Shown here piece after piece: positions 11,798-23,039 of a stretch of DNA of 64,000 nucleotides. This DNA is from Mercenaria mercenaria (Eukaryota > Mollusca > Bivalvia > Venerida > Veneridae). Location of the stretch: contig NC_069375.1 of assembly GCF_021730395.1 (NCBI RefSeq), positions 11,617,001 through 11,681,000 of the forward strand, written 5' to 3'. Both the position numbers and the translations under genes were made by a program. The notes below the pieces were generated by a model. That model ran no database searches. It saw only the letters and a program-made list of their open reading frames with translations, and was not told the DNA's origin. How positions within the stretch are numbered: position 1 is the stretch's first letter; the number at the start of each line of letters is the position of its first letter.

Positions 11798-12700
11798 GTA
11801 AGTAAACTCATCACATATACCCTTTTAGGAATCTATAACATCTCTGATATTTGTACAGGTCTGATATTTATCCAAGAAAAGGTGTGTAAGATATCCAAGC
11901 GGTATCACATAAGATATTTGTCGAGCAGTTAGAAATTAGACTAAATTAACATACTTGTTACAATGTATGACAAATATGTTCAGTTTACTATTCCATATCA
12001 TTAATCAACGTATTCTGTAAACAGGTTGGTCCCTTTCCAATACTTAAGAGATGGTCAGATGAAATCATGTCACATGGATTCTTACTAGTTGTAATGTATA
12101 GGAAATTCCATGATGTAAATGAGTCCTCTCGTTGAAGTAGTACATATATTTGATGTGTTTGAAATCTATCCATTTCATAAATGAAAATTCTTTTCCATGA
12201 TTACAGACTAAATTATTTGGAATGGTGCATTCTGTGTTAGAAATATCCAATCTTATAAAAAAAAGTTCCAAAAAGTGACGTCAAATAGGGATATTTCTTG
12301 CTTTTACATGATACTTCTTTCATTCTGAGTAGCAGGCATCAACTGCTTAAGTGTATCACAAAAGTTTGTCACATCTGACCATGTAAGATATTCTGTAAAT
12401 AATTGTGTATCGGATAGTCTTTCAATAATAAGACATCGGTTTATATGTACATAATTAAATACCAGATATTTCGTTTGTTCCAACACATCAGATTTCTAAC
12501 ATTACACATCATTTCATAATTATCAGGTATTCGGTAATTACTATTTACATGATGTGAATCATCACTTCATAAACATATTATGTAAGCCATGTTCTTTTAA
12601 CTTTAACAAAACAGGCATGCTACAATCAATTTCATAGTTTATTTATATATAAAATCGTTTACATAATTGATCCGCTGATATATTTAACTTTCTGCTTTAG

Positions 12701-12829
12701 CTGGTAATACAGATGCAATATTGGAATTGGTAATACATCTGGTGAAGTGAATACTGATTAGAGATGCTAACCAGATACCTACAACAGTTGTCAAGTATGA
12801 TCTGAGTATCGCAGCTTCCAGCGAAGCAG
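12701..12829 (+). CDS. Exon 10: cadherin repeat, frameshifted
   Basis: Borders are ctttag|CTGGTA and GCAG|gtgata. It reads SGNTDA, then in a shifted frame NIGIGNTSGEVNT (the cadherin I...G.I/V.T strand), then in another frame DANQIPTTVVKYDLSIAASS. At least two small indels separate the segments, yet the exit phase 1 still fits exon 11. Confidence 0.6.
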
Positions 12830-13229
12830 GTGATATAACACATTGTTTCAGTTTATTGATGTTCTTAGTAATATTTTACTGCTATTCCTTAAGCAAACAA
12901 TATGAAACACGTGCTGCTATTCTTTAGAATTTTATTGAAACAAACTGAGTTAAGCAATAGCGTTTCATAGCTAAGGTTCTGCATCAATAATACAAATACT
13001 GCAGTAACTGATTAGTAGTCGGCAAATGGAACAATCAGTTTGAATTAGAAAACTTTGACGATTAGTCGATAAACTTGTTTACCAAAACCTAAAGATGTTC
13101 TATTGTACTCGTGCAAATACAGATACTGACAGGTTAGTCTCCATTTTATGTTTTCATTTTTGCAGACTGAAGATAATAAATCAGTTGTATGATAAGTATA
13201 ACTACATGCAAAACATTCATTGATAATAT

Positions 13230-13450
13230 GAGCCGTGCATGAGAAAACCAACATAGTGGCTTTGCGACCAGCATGGATCCAGACAGCGCAGTCTGGTCAG
13301 GATCCATGCTGTTCGCTAACAGTTTCTCCAATTCCAATAGGCTTTAAAAGCGAACAGCATGGAGCCTGACCAGACTGCGCGGATGCGCAGGCTGGTCTGG
13401 ATCCATGCTGGTCGCAAACCCACTATGTTGATTTTCTCATGGCACGGCTC
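13230..13450. mobile_element. Long-hairpin MITE, copy 2
   Basis: Starts gagccgtgcatgagaaaacc and ends with its reverse complement ...ttttctcatggcacggctc, with inner arms tggatccagac and gcgcagtctggtcagg. It is flanked by atat on both sides, a possible target duplication. It lies in the intron before exon 11. Confidence 0.8.
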
Positions 13451-13480
13451 ATATGTTAACGAAAAATATTTGTTATAAAG

Positions 13481-13612
13481 GCGACACCAAACTTGACACG
13501 TTTGAGACACTAACAGTATACATAGACCCTGACAGTCGCCAGTGTGCACACACAGCACGGTATGGGCAGACATGCTCGATATAATACTGCTACAGCTGGA
13601 ACAACTGTAACT
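13481..13612 (+). CDS. Exon 11: cadherin-like segment, frameshifted
   Basis: Borders are ataaag|GCGACA and GTAACT|gtgagt. It reads GDTKLDTFETLTVYIDPDS, then after a frame change GRHARYNTATAGTTVT. The homology is weaker than in exons 7-9, and the assignment rests on phase and position. Confidence 0.5.
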
Positions 13613-14205
13613 GTGAGTATCAGTATCAAACACTTATAGATTATACATTCCCATATACAGTAAATAAAAACCTTTCTTACAAACGTCTATAATCTATATA
13701 AGAAAACTGTTGCTGGTAGCTGCCGCGTTAACTTAAAAAAATCAACAATAAGTGTCAAGCGTAGGCGTTATAGTGATTTTTTTTTCAATCTATAAACAAT
13801 CTTTGAACGTTAATACATATAGTTTTCTAGACAATATACCGGTGACGTGAATAACAGGTCACCGGTCTGTTCTACTTTTCACGGACATCAATTGAATGTA
13901 AGAGTGTTAGAAAATATGTTGTATATTTATGAGCATAGTAGATATCAAGACTGCACAAAAATAGTTTTCTTGATGTTTGACTGTTATGACTGTTGGTTGT
14001 AAAGCATAAATTGCAGAAATCTTCAAAATAGTATGAGAAATGTATGAAAAAGTTTTGGTAAAAGCGTTCTGTGAACGACGGTTTGGTTTCGTGAAGACTT
14101 GTACATCACAATGTAAGAATCTGGCATGAGAGATCTTCAGACTATCAAATAAACATCAATGTTGTATATATGTACCATATGACAAATCGTTTACTCCACT
14201 TTCAG

Positions 14206-14264
14206 TTTTAGACTCTTGGAGTTGTACCGATGATAATAACAATATAACATACAGTATCATTCAG
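14206..14264 (+). CDS. Exon 12: cadherin-like ITYSI exon
   Basis: Borders are tttcag|TTTTAG and ATTCAG|gtaaaa. The frame LDSWSCTDDNNNITYSIIQ resembles the beginning of a cadherin repeat (D.D...I.YSI). It exits in phase 0. Confidence 0.5.
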
Positions 14265-14861
14265 GTAAAAAGCTTTATTTAAGAAGATTAATACGATGAG
14301 TATTTTGGATAACACCTGTCGTTAAATTTATATTATTGTACATGTAAATAGAATTAGATATGTCCTTCTGGATATAAAAAAATTACCGTTCAACTCGAAG
14401 TCCTAGGGTTCCAGTCCTTCTTGGGTAACGACATCACTTCCGTATTTGACAGCAGTGTTATAGGCTATTCATAAGTTAGCTGATGGACTTTCATATCGAG
14501 CTAAAACATAATGATATACACCTTTTTATAATAACATATAATGGAAAAACTTATTATTTAATTATATTTACAGTATTCACTTTGAAGATCAAATTAAATC
14601 GAACAAGATCTAAAGTATCAGAACATTGCGTTTGTCTATTTGATGATAATGGTAATTTTTTAAAGTTAATAAAATTTTATTGTAAATGATCATACCCCCT
14701 GTTTTTTGTAGTTTCAGCTGATATAGATCTAGGCCTAATTGGTCTGCAACTCATATTCAATCAATTTGATTGCAAATATGTAAATTTAATCAGAACCCTT
14801 TTATTACATGTTTATAGTGCATTAACGAAATATTAGTGTGAAATATATCTGTTATTTTCAG

Positions 14862-14891
14862 AGTGAAAATTATCAAATATATTTTTCACTG
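14862..14891 (+). CDS. Exon 13: 30-nt candidate microexon
   Basis: Borders are tttcag|AGTGAA and TCACTG|gtaaga. It reads SENYQIYFSL in phase 0, a natural continuation of ITYSIIQ in a cadherin repeat. The small size makes it tentative. No later exon or transmembrane segment of this gene was identified. Confidence 0.35.
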
Positions 14892-15184
14892 GTAAGAAAC
14901 TATTAAATGGCTAAATTTCGTCAAAACATGAAATGAAAAAAAAAGTTTTACATGTAAGTTCAAAATATCTTTCACTGATGAACACTATACCGTGACTACC
15001 ACTCGCGAAAACATTGCACCCGGTGTTCACTCGTGAAAGTACACTGAAACAAACAAATACCCTCTATAGTACATGTTACTAATTTCAGTGCAAACGCACT
15101 GCAATAACTCGATTTATTAAATAATTGAAACGTAACAGGGGAACTTAAATTTTTCAAATGTACGGATCTACAAACATGTCCGCC

Positions 15185-15355
15185 TGCAATAGGGAGAATA
15201 CAGATTTACGGATCGCGGGGTCGTAGTTCGATCCCCTTGCGTGTCCTAAACTTCAGGTGGGCAAGTTCGATGTTACTTGCGGTGAACAGTCTAGTAATGG
15301 TACATAATCTAGAAAACTGGTGAGGTTAACTGCCCACCTTTACATAATTGATTAA
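15185..15355 (+). mobile_element. Probable SINE fragment
   Basis: A B box-like gtagttcgatccccttgcgt is followed by a body ending ggttaactgcccacctttacataattgatt. The end matches the tail of the SINE family at 29145-29368 and 55497-55728 (gcccgccgttacataactg). It is diverged and truncated. The remaining DNA of 14892-15780 shows nothing recognisable. Confidence 0.45.
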
Positions 15356-15783
15356 AAAAAAATCTTGAAACACAACACTTGGTCTACAGTAATATTTGTT
15401 TAACTTGATAATTGACCAGAAAACTGCTTGGGTTTCTACACGATTCTACAATACTACTACACAAACTTCAAATATATATGTACACGGGAAGTATGAAAAA
15501 ATCGAGGGAAAAAACGTTGCGTTTTTAGATGTACTGAGCATAGTTGTTCGCAGCATAGACTATAGGCTATATTCCAAGAAATGATCGGAAGAAATATTTC
15601 TTTAAATATAGAATAAAGAAATGAAACTTCCCCGCTTTATTTGATTCTTCCTGACGAGTTTGTTTCGATTTTCGTACCATTAAGTATTTTTGTTCTGTTC
15701 TGTTGTGTTATAACTGTCTAAGAAGGTTTGTGTCGCATTGTAGTATTTTTTTTTCATTAATATTTGTTATATCATACATCTAC

Positions 15784-15899
<116 letters not shown>

Positions 15900-16436
15900 T
15901 GAGATATTAAAGAAAAAACATCAACGAAATGCCTTTCAAACACACTGGATCCCGGAAGGATACAAGAACATAAAGATAAAATTATAGAGTATGAGAAAAA
16001 ATATATGTTCAAACAGTGTCAAAAGTTTAATTATAAACCCGAGCAATTTGGGCTTTTTAAAAAAGCCTTTTTCAAGGGTAGCATAAATCAAAACAACACA
16101 GCAACGGCGTAAATACCGGCTGTATAGTTCGATATATAAATGCTCAATGAACATATCGATCAACAGAATGAGTGATAAATAAAAATAGCGGTTTTATAAA
16201 AATAGAGCGTTTTTGATTGGTTCCCTGTATTTTTCCTGAGGATTTCGTTCATTTGGTTTTGTGTTTAACGCCGTTTTCAACAGAGAAGGTAGCGGAAAAA
16301 AGAAAATCTATCTTGTGGTCGATGTTAATTAAAAACTATGTCCGATTGCCTAAAGTAATTTAATATCTGCTAAAATGAACTACTTGTATCTGTGTTTTTA
16401 ATCTTAGTGGGGAAAATAATGCTTCAGCAGGCTAAT

Positions 16437-16700
16437 CTAGTCTCCCTTATTGATGCCTATAGGTTGTAAGGTGTTGAGACGGCGGATCCAGTAGGTTTCT
16501 CTTTCCTTTCTTTGCTTATCCGTCCATCTGTCATTGAATTCAATGCAACATAGTAGGATATCCGTAAAGGTGTGACCCTCCATGTTAAAATATTCAGCTA
16601 CCGGCGACCGACTGAATTTGCGTGTTTTCCAGTCAGATCTGTGGAGATTCATTCGCTTTGCTAGCGTCTGTTTTGTTTCCCCGACATATTTTTTGTTGCA
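16437..16700 (-). CDS. GIY-YIG endonuclease domain of the left Penelope-like arm (partial)
   Basis: Same protein as the right arm with two visible replacements in the compared part (FSRSP/FNRSP and AEYF/AEHF). It is open from CNKKYVGETKQ to GINKGD. The two arms have diverged very little, so the inverted duplication is young or kept similar by conversion. Confidence 0.6.
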   Translation of the reverse strand, partial: CNKKYVGETKQTLAKRMNLHRSDWKTRKFSRSPVAEYFNMEGHTFTDILLCCIEFNDRWTDKQRKERETYWIRRLNTLQPIGINKGD

Positions 16701-16726
16701 CTTAGATCTGTGGAGATTCATTCGCT

Positions 16727-16993
16727 TTGCTATATAAAAAATATGTCGGGGAAACAAAACAGACGCTAGCAAAGCGAATGAATCTCCACAGATCTGACTG
16801 GAAAACACGCAAATTCAATCGGTCGCCGGTAGCTGAACATTTTAACATGGAGGGTCACACCTTTACGGATATCCTACTATGTTGCATTGAATTCAATGAC
16901 AGATGGACGGATAAGCAAAGAAAGGAAAGAGAAACCTACTGGATCCGCCGTCTCAACACCTTACAACCTATAGGCATCAATAAGGGAGACTAG
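16727..16993 (+). CDS. GIY-YIG endonuclease domain of the right Penelope-like arm (partial)
   Basis: The open frame holds the YVG of the GIY-YIG motif, the Arg in KRMNLH, the Glu in RKERETYW, and ends GINKGD. The upstream half containing GIY and the reverse transcriptase is absent, because the arm starts inside the domain. It has a minus-strand twin at 16437-16700. It probably makes no protein by itself. Confidence 0.6.
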   Translation: MLYKKYVGETKQTLAKRMNLHRSDWKTRKFNRSPVAEHFNMEGHTFTDILLCCIEFNDRWTDKQRKERETYWIRRLNTLQPIGINKGD

Positions 16994-17436
16994 ATTAGCC
17001 TGCTGAAGCATTATTTTCCCCACTAAGATTAAAAACACAGATACTAGTAGTTCATTTTAGCAGATATTAAATTACTTTAGGCAATCGGACATAGTTTTTA
17101 ATTAACATCGACCACAAGATAGATTTTCTTTTTCCGCTACCTTCTCTGTTGAAAACGGCGTTAAACACAAAACCAAATGAACGAAATCCTCAGGAAAAAT
17201 ACAGGGAACCAATCAAAAACGCTCTATTTTTATAAAACCGCTATTTTTATTTATCACTCATTCTGTTGATCGATATGTTCATTGAGCATTTATATATCGA
17301 ACTATACAGGCGGTATTTACGCCGTTGCTGTGTTGTTTTGATTTATGCTACCCTTGAAAAAGGCTTTTTTAAAAAGCCGAAAGCGCTCGGGTTTATAATT
17401 AAACTTTTGACACTGTTTGAACATATATTTTTTCTC

Positions 17437-17440
<4 letters not shown>

Positions 17441-17479
<39 letters not shown>

Positions 17480-17480
17480 C
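17441..17480. repeat. (CT)n followed by (TA)n microsatellite
   Basis: tctctc repeats run into tatatata directly at the right border of the Penelope-like inverted repeat. Confidence 0.9.
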
Positions 17481-17644
17481 CCTCCTATTTTCCCTACAAA
17501 TACAAACTTCATAAACTAGGCTTTCTAGCTTTAAACGTATTGTTTATGTATACGTTATATAAAGTTTCGTATTATCTAAAAAGTCCCCGAACATCTTAGA
17601 AGGGAGGGGCCGACCCATTCGCATAAACAATTGATATCATTATG

Positions 17645-19010
17645 AGGCGCCGCTTTACTATTTCTAGACATTTTTTATATAAAAAATTTATTACTTTCAT
17701 ATCAAGAGTTCGGTTTTTTGATATCAAGATTTTAGGCCTTTATTTTGGCTGCCGGAATCCTAAGGCGGGACACGCTAGATTTTTCCTGCTTATAGGGGTG
17801 CGTTTGTGTGCTTGTAAGTCTAAAGCGGTGCCCTACTCTGTTCTTGTATCTTACTTGTTTGTTTTTCTATGTTAGTTAGTTGGGTGTGGTTGTGTGTTTA
17901 TCTTTGGTACATGAATGTCTGCGCTGTTGTGGTTTACGTTGTAGTATAACTGTGATTAAGGAACGTAGCATTCCCTTTGTATATTCATCCTTGTTCTACT
18001 TTCTCCCCTTCAACTTCTCCCCCACCCCAACCCCATTTTACCCTTTAGCACTCACACACACTGTCTATATTTGGCATAAATTTATATTTACTTGTTAGAT
18101 TTTTGAAGCAACCCGCCATTACAGCTTCTTTTTGTTGTGGGCCTACTTTGCAAATGCATGGCTCTCAGGCTGTGTTGTTGGTGCTCTATGCTTCCGAGAA
18201 ATCTACCCTTACCTATTATCTTCTGATATAAAAAAGTCCAAATAGGATGCATTATTTGACAAAAAATGATTTATCGAAATCACATAATACAGTTTAATAC
18301 CTTGATATCACAAATTAAATTCTTATAACAAGAAATATATACTTATTTCAAGATATCAATAATTCGATTTCTTGATATTAAGAAATGACGTTTTGATGTC
18401 AAAAATAGATTGTTGGGGAGCAAAAGTTCCTGCCAATTTTTTAAAATACATGTTTAAAAATCGATTAAATCATTTATTGGTATTAACAAAACGATTTTTG
18501 ATAACAGAAAATAAAGTTTTGATATGAAAAAGTAGACATAATATTTTGGTATCAAGAAGTGAGCAGTCACGACGCTGGTATAATAATTCAATAAATAATC
18601 CTGCTCAAATATTTAATACTGACTATAACTGAGACAGCCCAGTAGAACGGTATTCCGAGGCTCCTGGTTCCAGTCATTGTCTGACAGCACAATTATATCA
18701 CCCTATGAAATGTGACAACCAAAGTCGGACCTGGTTAGCTTTATACTCTAATTCAAGACTAGTACTTACAGAAACTCGAGGACAAATATCAAAGAAGTAG
18801 GGAAGCGTGTCAAGGTTTTGGACTTGATTCACAGTTTGGGAAGAATATGTGTAAGCGGCCCAGCAGCTCCATTGGTATTCTAGGTCCCGGGTTCAAGTCC
18901 CGATCTAGCTGTAAACAGGGTCTGTCATAGTTTGCACCGGGACTGTGTTATAGCACTACTTCATACACAATAAACTTGTATTTCTTGGTATCAAGAAATA
19001 GTTTTATATA
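17645..19010. repeat. AT-rich region scattered with TTGATATCAAGAA-like motifs
   Basis: Near-palindromic motifs such as tttgatatcaagattt, cttgatatcac, tcaagatatcaat, ttcttgatattaagaaat, tggtatcaagaagtg and tggtatcaagaaata recur at irregular spacing. Two tRNA-like snippets lie inside, near 18625-18690 (ggctcctggttccagtc) and 18855-18905 (ccgggttcaagtcccg). No gene is seen; it is probably several decayed elements. Confidence 0.4.
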
Positions 19011-19710
19011 AACAAGAGCAATAACGGCGTGATTGATTTCTTTAAGGCCTTCCACATAGTATACCATCTTACATACAAAAACGTAAGTTGAAAAGGGGAC
19101 ATAACTTTGCCAGAGTTATGAAACTTACCATGTGAGGTCATCTCCTGATGTCAGAGATGTGCAGAGAATCTAAAATCTTTTAGTCAAGTAGTTCATGAGA
19201 AACATACTTGCAAAACTTTCACAAAATTTCTAGGGCATGAATTAAAAAAGAAAAGATAGAGTTATGTAACTGGCCCTTTGATGCAAGACATTTTTGAAGT
19301 TTGAAAGCACGTTGTATAATTGTTTTTGAGAAACCTGCTTACATGCAAACTTTATTTTACTACATAAATGTAAGGAGCACGTCAGACAAACTCAGATTAT
19401 TAAGGCATGAAAAATTGTTTGTTTCCAAAAATATAGGATTGGTAAGTCGGTATTTTTTTTTTTTTTGTATTTTCTTATTATTAAGTGGGACTTTTCTGAA
19501 ATAAGTTTTGTGTCCAAAACATAAATACAAATAAGGGGGTTATGCCTTTACAGCATCAGTAAGTTGATTACTAACATCACTGACCATGTTTAAAGCATAA
19601 AAAGTGCAGTGTTGCAACTTTTTGTTAAAAAGTTGGAAAAAAATCTCCAAGGCCATGAAAACATTTACGATCAGGCCAAAAATTTAGGGTATTTCGGGAT
19701 ACTGGAAACA

Positions 19711-19750
19711 AACATGCGCAGTATGGTCTGGATCCATGCTGGTCACAAAA
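19711..19750. mobile_element. Long-hairpin MITE fragment
   Basis: catgcgcagtatggtctgga followed by tccatgctggtcac matches one arm of the hairpin family at 8610 and 13230. Only this piece remains. Confidence 0.5.
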
Positions 19751-19814
19751 ATCACTTAAACCTTTAATCCTTAATTTAGATATTTTAAGCATGTCATCTC
19801 CTTACCTATTTCAG

Positions 19815-19849
19815 ACATAAAGACGGCAGCGACTTTTCCCATAGACTAG
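19815..19849 (+). CDS. Candidate small exon of the charged-protein gene
   Basis: Borders are atttcag|ACATAA and GACTAG|gtgggt. In the frame HKDGSDFSHRL it leaves phase 1 and joins the next exon to give ...HRLELDDSQKL. The borders and phase agree, but the exon is too short to confirm by eye. Confidence 0.35.
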
Positions 19850-20024
19850 GTGGGTACTACTTTTCAGAAAAAAATATTTCCTTAGCTTTCTCCTTTAATA
19901 TATGACAATACCATTCATCAGGGTGGCCAGCCCACGTGACTTTAAGATACCGTACACACAGAGAAAACGTTTCGATTCAAGTACTACTTTTATATCTTCC
20001 TTTCCTTATTACCTGACAGATTTT

Positions 20025-20221
20025 CATAAAATTAAGAGCGTCGAAAAAAGCGAAATGAATGCTTTCCTCCGCAGTTCTCAGTACGTTTCTCAAACTGTGC
20101 AGATAAGGTACACACTTTTGCAGTTGGGCGAAGTGTTTAAGAAAAGAGGTAAGAACTGATTGCAGACGTTTTATGGTAAGGAAAACACTCATTTAGCTGT
20201 CTTCGACGCTCTTTACTTATG
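20025..20221. mobile_element. Palindromic MITE with ~45-bp inverted ends
   Basis: The left end cataaaattaagagcgtcga and the reverse complement of the right end cataagtaaagagcgtcga continue to match (AGC.AAATGA.TG.TTTCCT). The centre carries ttgggcgaagtg. A degenerate relative is at 2886-3107. Open frames across it are incidental. Confidence 0.65.
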
Positions 20222-20624
20222 AAAATTCGTCAAGCAAAAAGGAAAATATAGGCAACATGTCACATGACTTTGGACATTTTCACGCACTTTATCATTTTCA
20301 GCGTTATATATACATTCCATGCAAAAAATGGTATAAATGAACATGTAGAAAAATTTCACCCAAACTGCGGCGAGTAGATTTAAAGCTGTGATTTAAAATA
20401 GCCCTTGTTACGGATTTGGTGGATAAAAAGTAATTCTTTTATGATTTAGTAAAATTAAACTGGCATATAGCTATTTAGGAAGACTACAACATTATATCGT
20501 CTCCAGAGTATCTACTACTAGCACTTTCAAGAAGTCTATAGTTTTTAAACAGAATTTCTTTTTCAATTAAAGACAGTTTTGATCTACAATATCAAAGTTA
20601 TGACCACCATTTTTTTATCTCTAG

Positions 20625-22821
20625 AACTGGATGACTCGCAGAAGCTCACGAGAAAAGTCAGACTTCCGAGAATACAACCAGGACCGACCAAAGGGGACAT
20701 ACCTCCAAGACATCACAAGATAGATGTATTTGATTATAAGCAGTTCACAGGTAAGGAACAAGTTAATGTTTAATTGCAATTACCTTACACCACAACGGTA
20801 TATATAATTAATTGGGAGAGGAGGGGTTATGTTGTTTTGCTGATGTCTGTCAGTCTGTCTGTCGGTCGTTCTGGACCATTTGTTTCCGAACGCTTTAACT
20901 TACTGTCACCGAACATCAAATAATAATTGCATGTGACCAGGAGTTGACCCATATTTTTTTCGGGGGTGGGGATGGGGAGGGGGGATTAGTATGTCATGGT
21001 CAGAGTGAACGGTTTCCGGTTAATAACTTAAGACTGCCTTCAAACTTCACCACGTGACCTTTTTCTGTTTTGTGTCAAGTGAAAGTCACATTGACTAAAA
21101 ATGCTTTCCGATTAATATTTTTAGAAAGCTTGGTTCAATAGTCGCAAAACTTTATGTGATGATTGACTGTGGTCAATAAAATATCGCTATTGAGACTAGA
21201 GTCAGTGCCCTAAAAATAATAGTGCGCCAAAAATAAAAGTCTATCATAATCTTTAAGCTGAAAATGTTTGCCGAACCATATCTGCAGCACTCTTGGACGA
21301 ACCTACAACTGCAAAACCTTATAGGATGATTGCATGTGGTCAGTAGATGACTCTTATTACTTTTGGCGTCAGTGCATCAAATATCAAGGTCACAGTGACT
21401 TCAAGGCTATTCCAATGGGTAAAAGAATGTAAAAATACCAGCAGCTTGTTATAATGTTAACAACGATATAAATATATAAAAATGCAGTACAGTACTATTT
21501 ATGGTTATAGTAGTACTTATGGTGATGGTGATGATGATAATAACAGTAGTAGTAATCTTGTTCCCTTTCAGTATTCCCGATGATAGGAATTCTAGATAAA
21601 TCTTAAAACTAAATATACCTCTATTTCGATGGCAGTTATATTATCTGCTTATTCGGTAAATATCTCATTTTCTCTTGTTTAGACCATGATCGCCATCATT
21701 TGCAAATGGCAACTAGCGACTCCCCGGGTTATAACCAAGCTAATTTACACCAAACCGACCACTCACAGGCGGAAACCGTCGGAGGTCATGATTACTATTA
21801 CTTACCAGAGGAAGAGCTTCCATTCTCAAACAATGCACGAAGAGAAATAGAGCTGGACAGGAAGCGACAAGCTATGTTTGAATTAAGGGATCGACAAGTG
21901 AAGTTTTTCAGGAAATGTAAGCAAGAAAATAATAAAGCAAAATACCTCACTGGGCAAGTACAATGTAGTCACGAGGAACAAGATATAGTGTTCAAATCGA
22001 AAGAAAAGAAAAAGAAGAAAGGTGCAAAAAAGTCTAAAGATCGAATGGGATACCGAGATACCTTACTAAGAGACGAAGGGGAATATAACACGAATGATAT
22101 CCAAGGAATGGCAACCCCGTCTGATCACACAAAAGTTTTACCTAGAATACACGACACAGAAGATTATCCAGTGATTTATGAAAATGACTCAAGTCTCCGG
22201 CGTCCACCACCTGACAATATCAAATTCCCAGGACAGCCGATGAGGACCGGGTTTAAATCAGAAATGGACGAGAAAGCATGCAGCACTCAGATACCTCAAG
22301 CACCAGTACGCAGAAACCACATGCACCTACCGCCAATACAAGAAAAGTTGCATGATAGTCATCTTTTACCGCCTGTATATAAAATTCCAAAGAAATTCAG
22401 TGCACATTCACCTCTTCCTCAACCACAGCAGCAAGAAGACCATGGCCAAAGAATATCTTTAAATCTTCAGTCTGTTAAAGTAGAAAGACCAGATAAATTT
22501 CAAACTGTATATACACCATTACCTTCGATAAAGGAACGTCAACCAGGCACATATCAAGATACCACACCAACAATTGACGTTACGGAAACAAATTCTGGCG
22601 ATGAGTTTGATAGTGGAGTTGAACTAGACACAGGGTATGCATTTGGGATTTCAGCACATGTTGTTGAGGATGAAGATTTAAGAAATGAACTGAGACTTGA
22701 CCTAAGATTTGCTAAAACTCCAGTTGCAAAGAAAGAATCAAAGAATTCACCAAAACACAGCAAAAATAAAACTGCAAGGATAAAGGCAAGAGGACAAAAA
22801 GAGGGGGAAGGCAGAATTTAG
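20625..22821 (+). CDS. 3' exons of an unrecognised charged protein
   Basis: Exon 20625-20750 (ELDDSQKLTRKVRLPRIQPG...) has borders ctctag|AACTGG and TCACAG|gtaagg. It joins in phase 1 to the last exon 21683-22821, giving DHDRHHLQMATSDSPGYNQ and more, and ending in TAG. The product is hydrophilic. It has a YYYLPEEELPF segment, a charged helix (RREIELDRKRQAMFELRDRQ), a Lys-rich patch (SKEKKKKKGAKKSKDR), a Pro-rich middle, and an acidic C-terminal block (DEFDSGVELDTGYAFGISAH...ELRLDLRFAKTP). No known domain is recognised. It could be a cytoplasmic or nuclear scaffold protein, or the intracellular tail of a membrane protein whose upstream exons were not found. The plus strand and nearby position allow, but do not show, that it belongs to the CUB-cadherin gene. 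Confidence 0.6.
20815..21560. repeat. Intron repeat: GTCTGTCTGTC-type dispersed element
   Basis: cagtctgtctgtcggtcgtt followed by accatttgtttccgaacgct and related phrases (gcatgtgaccaggagttgac, repeated loosely near 21330) form a degenerate dispersed repeat common in intron-like DNA. It lies inside the intron between the last two exons. A GATGATGATAATAACAGTAGTAG tract ends it. Confidence 0.35.
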
Positions 22822-23039
22822 AGACATTTCAGAGCCAGAATTCATCAACGTAAGGAATTTAGACACGGTTTTGAAAGTTTTATTTTTCAGTTTTACACAT
22901 ATTTGAAAATGCATTTAAAAGATCGTTTGGATGTACATATGTAACATATTCTTACAAAGTTACACCAAAATAAGTTAAATTAACAATTAAAGAATTAGCG
23001 GACAGCGGCGAGTAACACTTCGAAAACTTTATCTTTTAT

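Larger units (their letters stand above)
3288..14891 (+). pseudogene. CUB-cadherin surface protein gene (13 exons seen, frameshifted)
   Basis: I recognise at least 13 exons with canonical ag/gt borders. Exons 1-2 encode most of a CUB domain (C-A-W-Y-I-E-A-P, then D-E-F-L-N-I-Y-D-G). Exons 3-5 encode a second CUB starting QCGETIATT. Exon 6 is a linker and exons 7-13 encode cadherin-like repeats, including LDYEVINKFSLLV and the calcium-binding DVNDEAP. CUB and cadherin domains are extracellular, so a secreted or membrane protein mediating adhesion or ligand binding is inferred. Intron phases join correctly throughout, which supports one gene. However exons 4, 6, 10 and 11 each switch frame within otherwise recognisable homology. 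Either the gene is a recent pseudogene or this part of the assembly has indel errors. The signal peptide, first exons and transmembrane segment are not identified; the 5' end may lie beyond the window. Confidence 0.7.
15986..17443. mobile_element. Penelope-like element ends in inverted arrangement (GIY-YIG endonuclease)
   Basis: Two arms of about 707-709 bp (15986-16694 and 16737-17443) are near-perfect reverse complements around a spacer of about 42 bp, which itself contains a duplicated segment of about 30 nt. Each arm encodes the end of a GIY-YIG endonuclease: YVGETKQTLAKRMNLH, then PVAE.FNMEGH and a RETYWIRRLNTLQPIGIN ending, as in the C-terminal domain of Penelope-like retroelements. No reverse transcriptase domain is present, so this is a pair of 3' ends rather than a complete element. 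The outer borders abut (AT)n on the left and (CT)n/(TA)n on the right, suggesting insertion in microsatellite DNA. Confidence 0.75.

Noticed and set aside
15986-17443. Possible hammerhead ribozyme in the Penelope-like arms
   Set aside because: I looked for the CTGANGA...GAAA core that some such elements carry. Only a partial cgaaatcctcagg-like segment is present, without a matching catalytic core.
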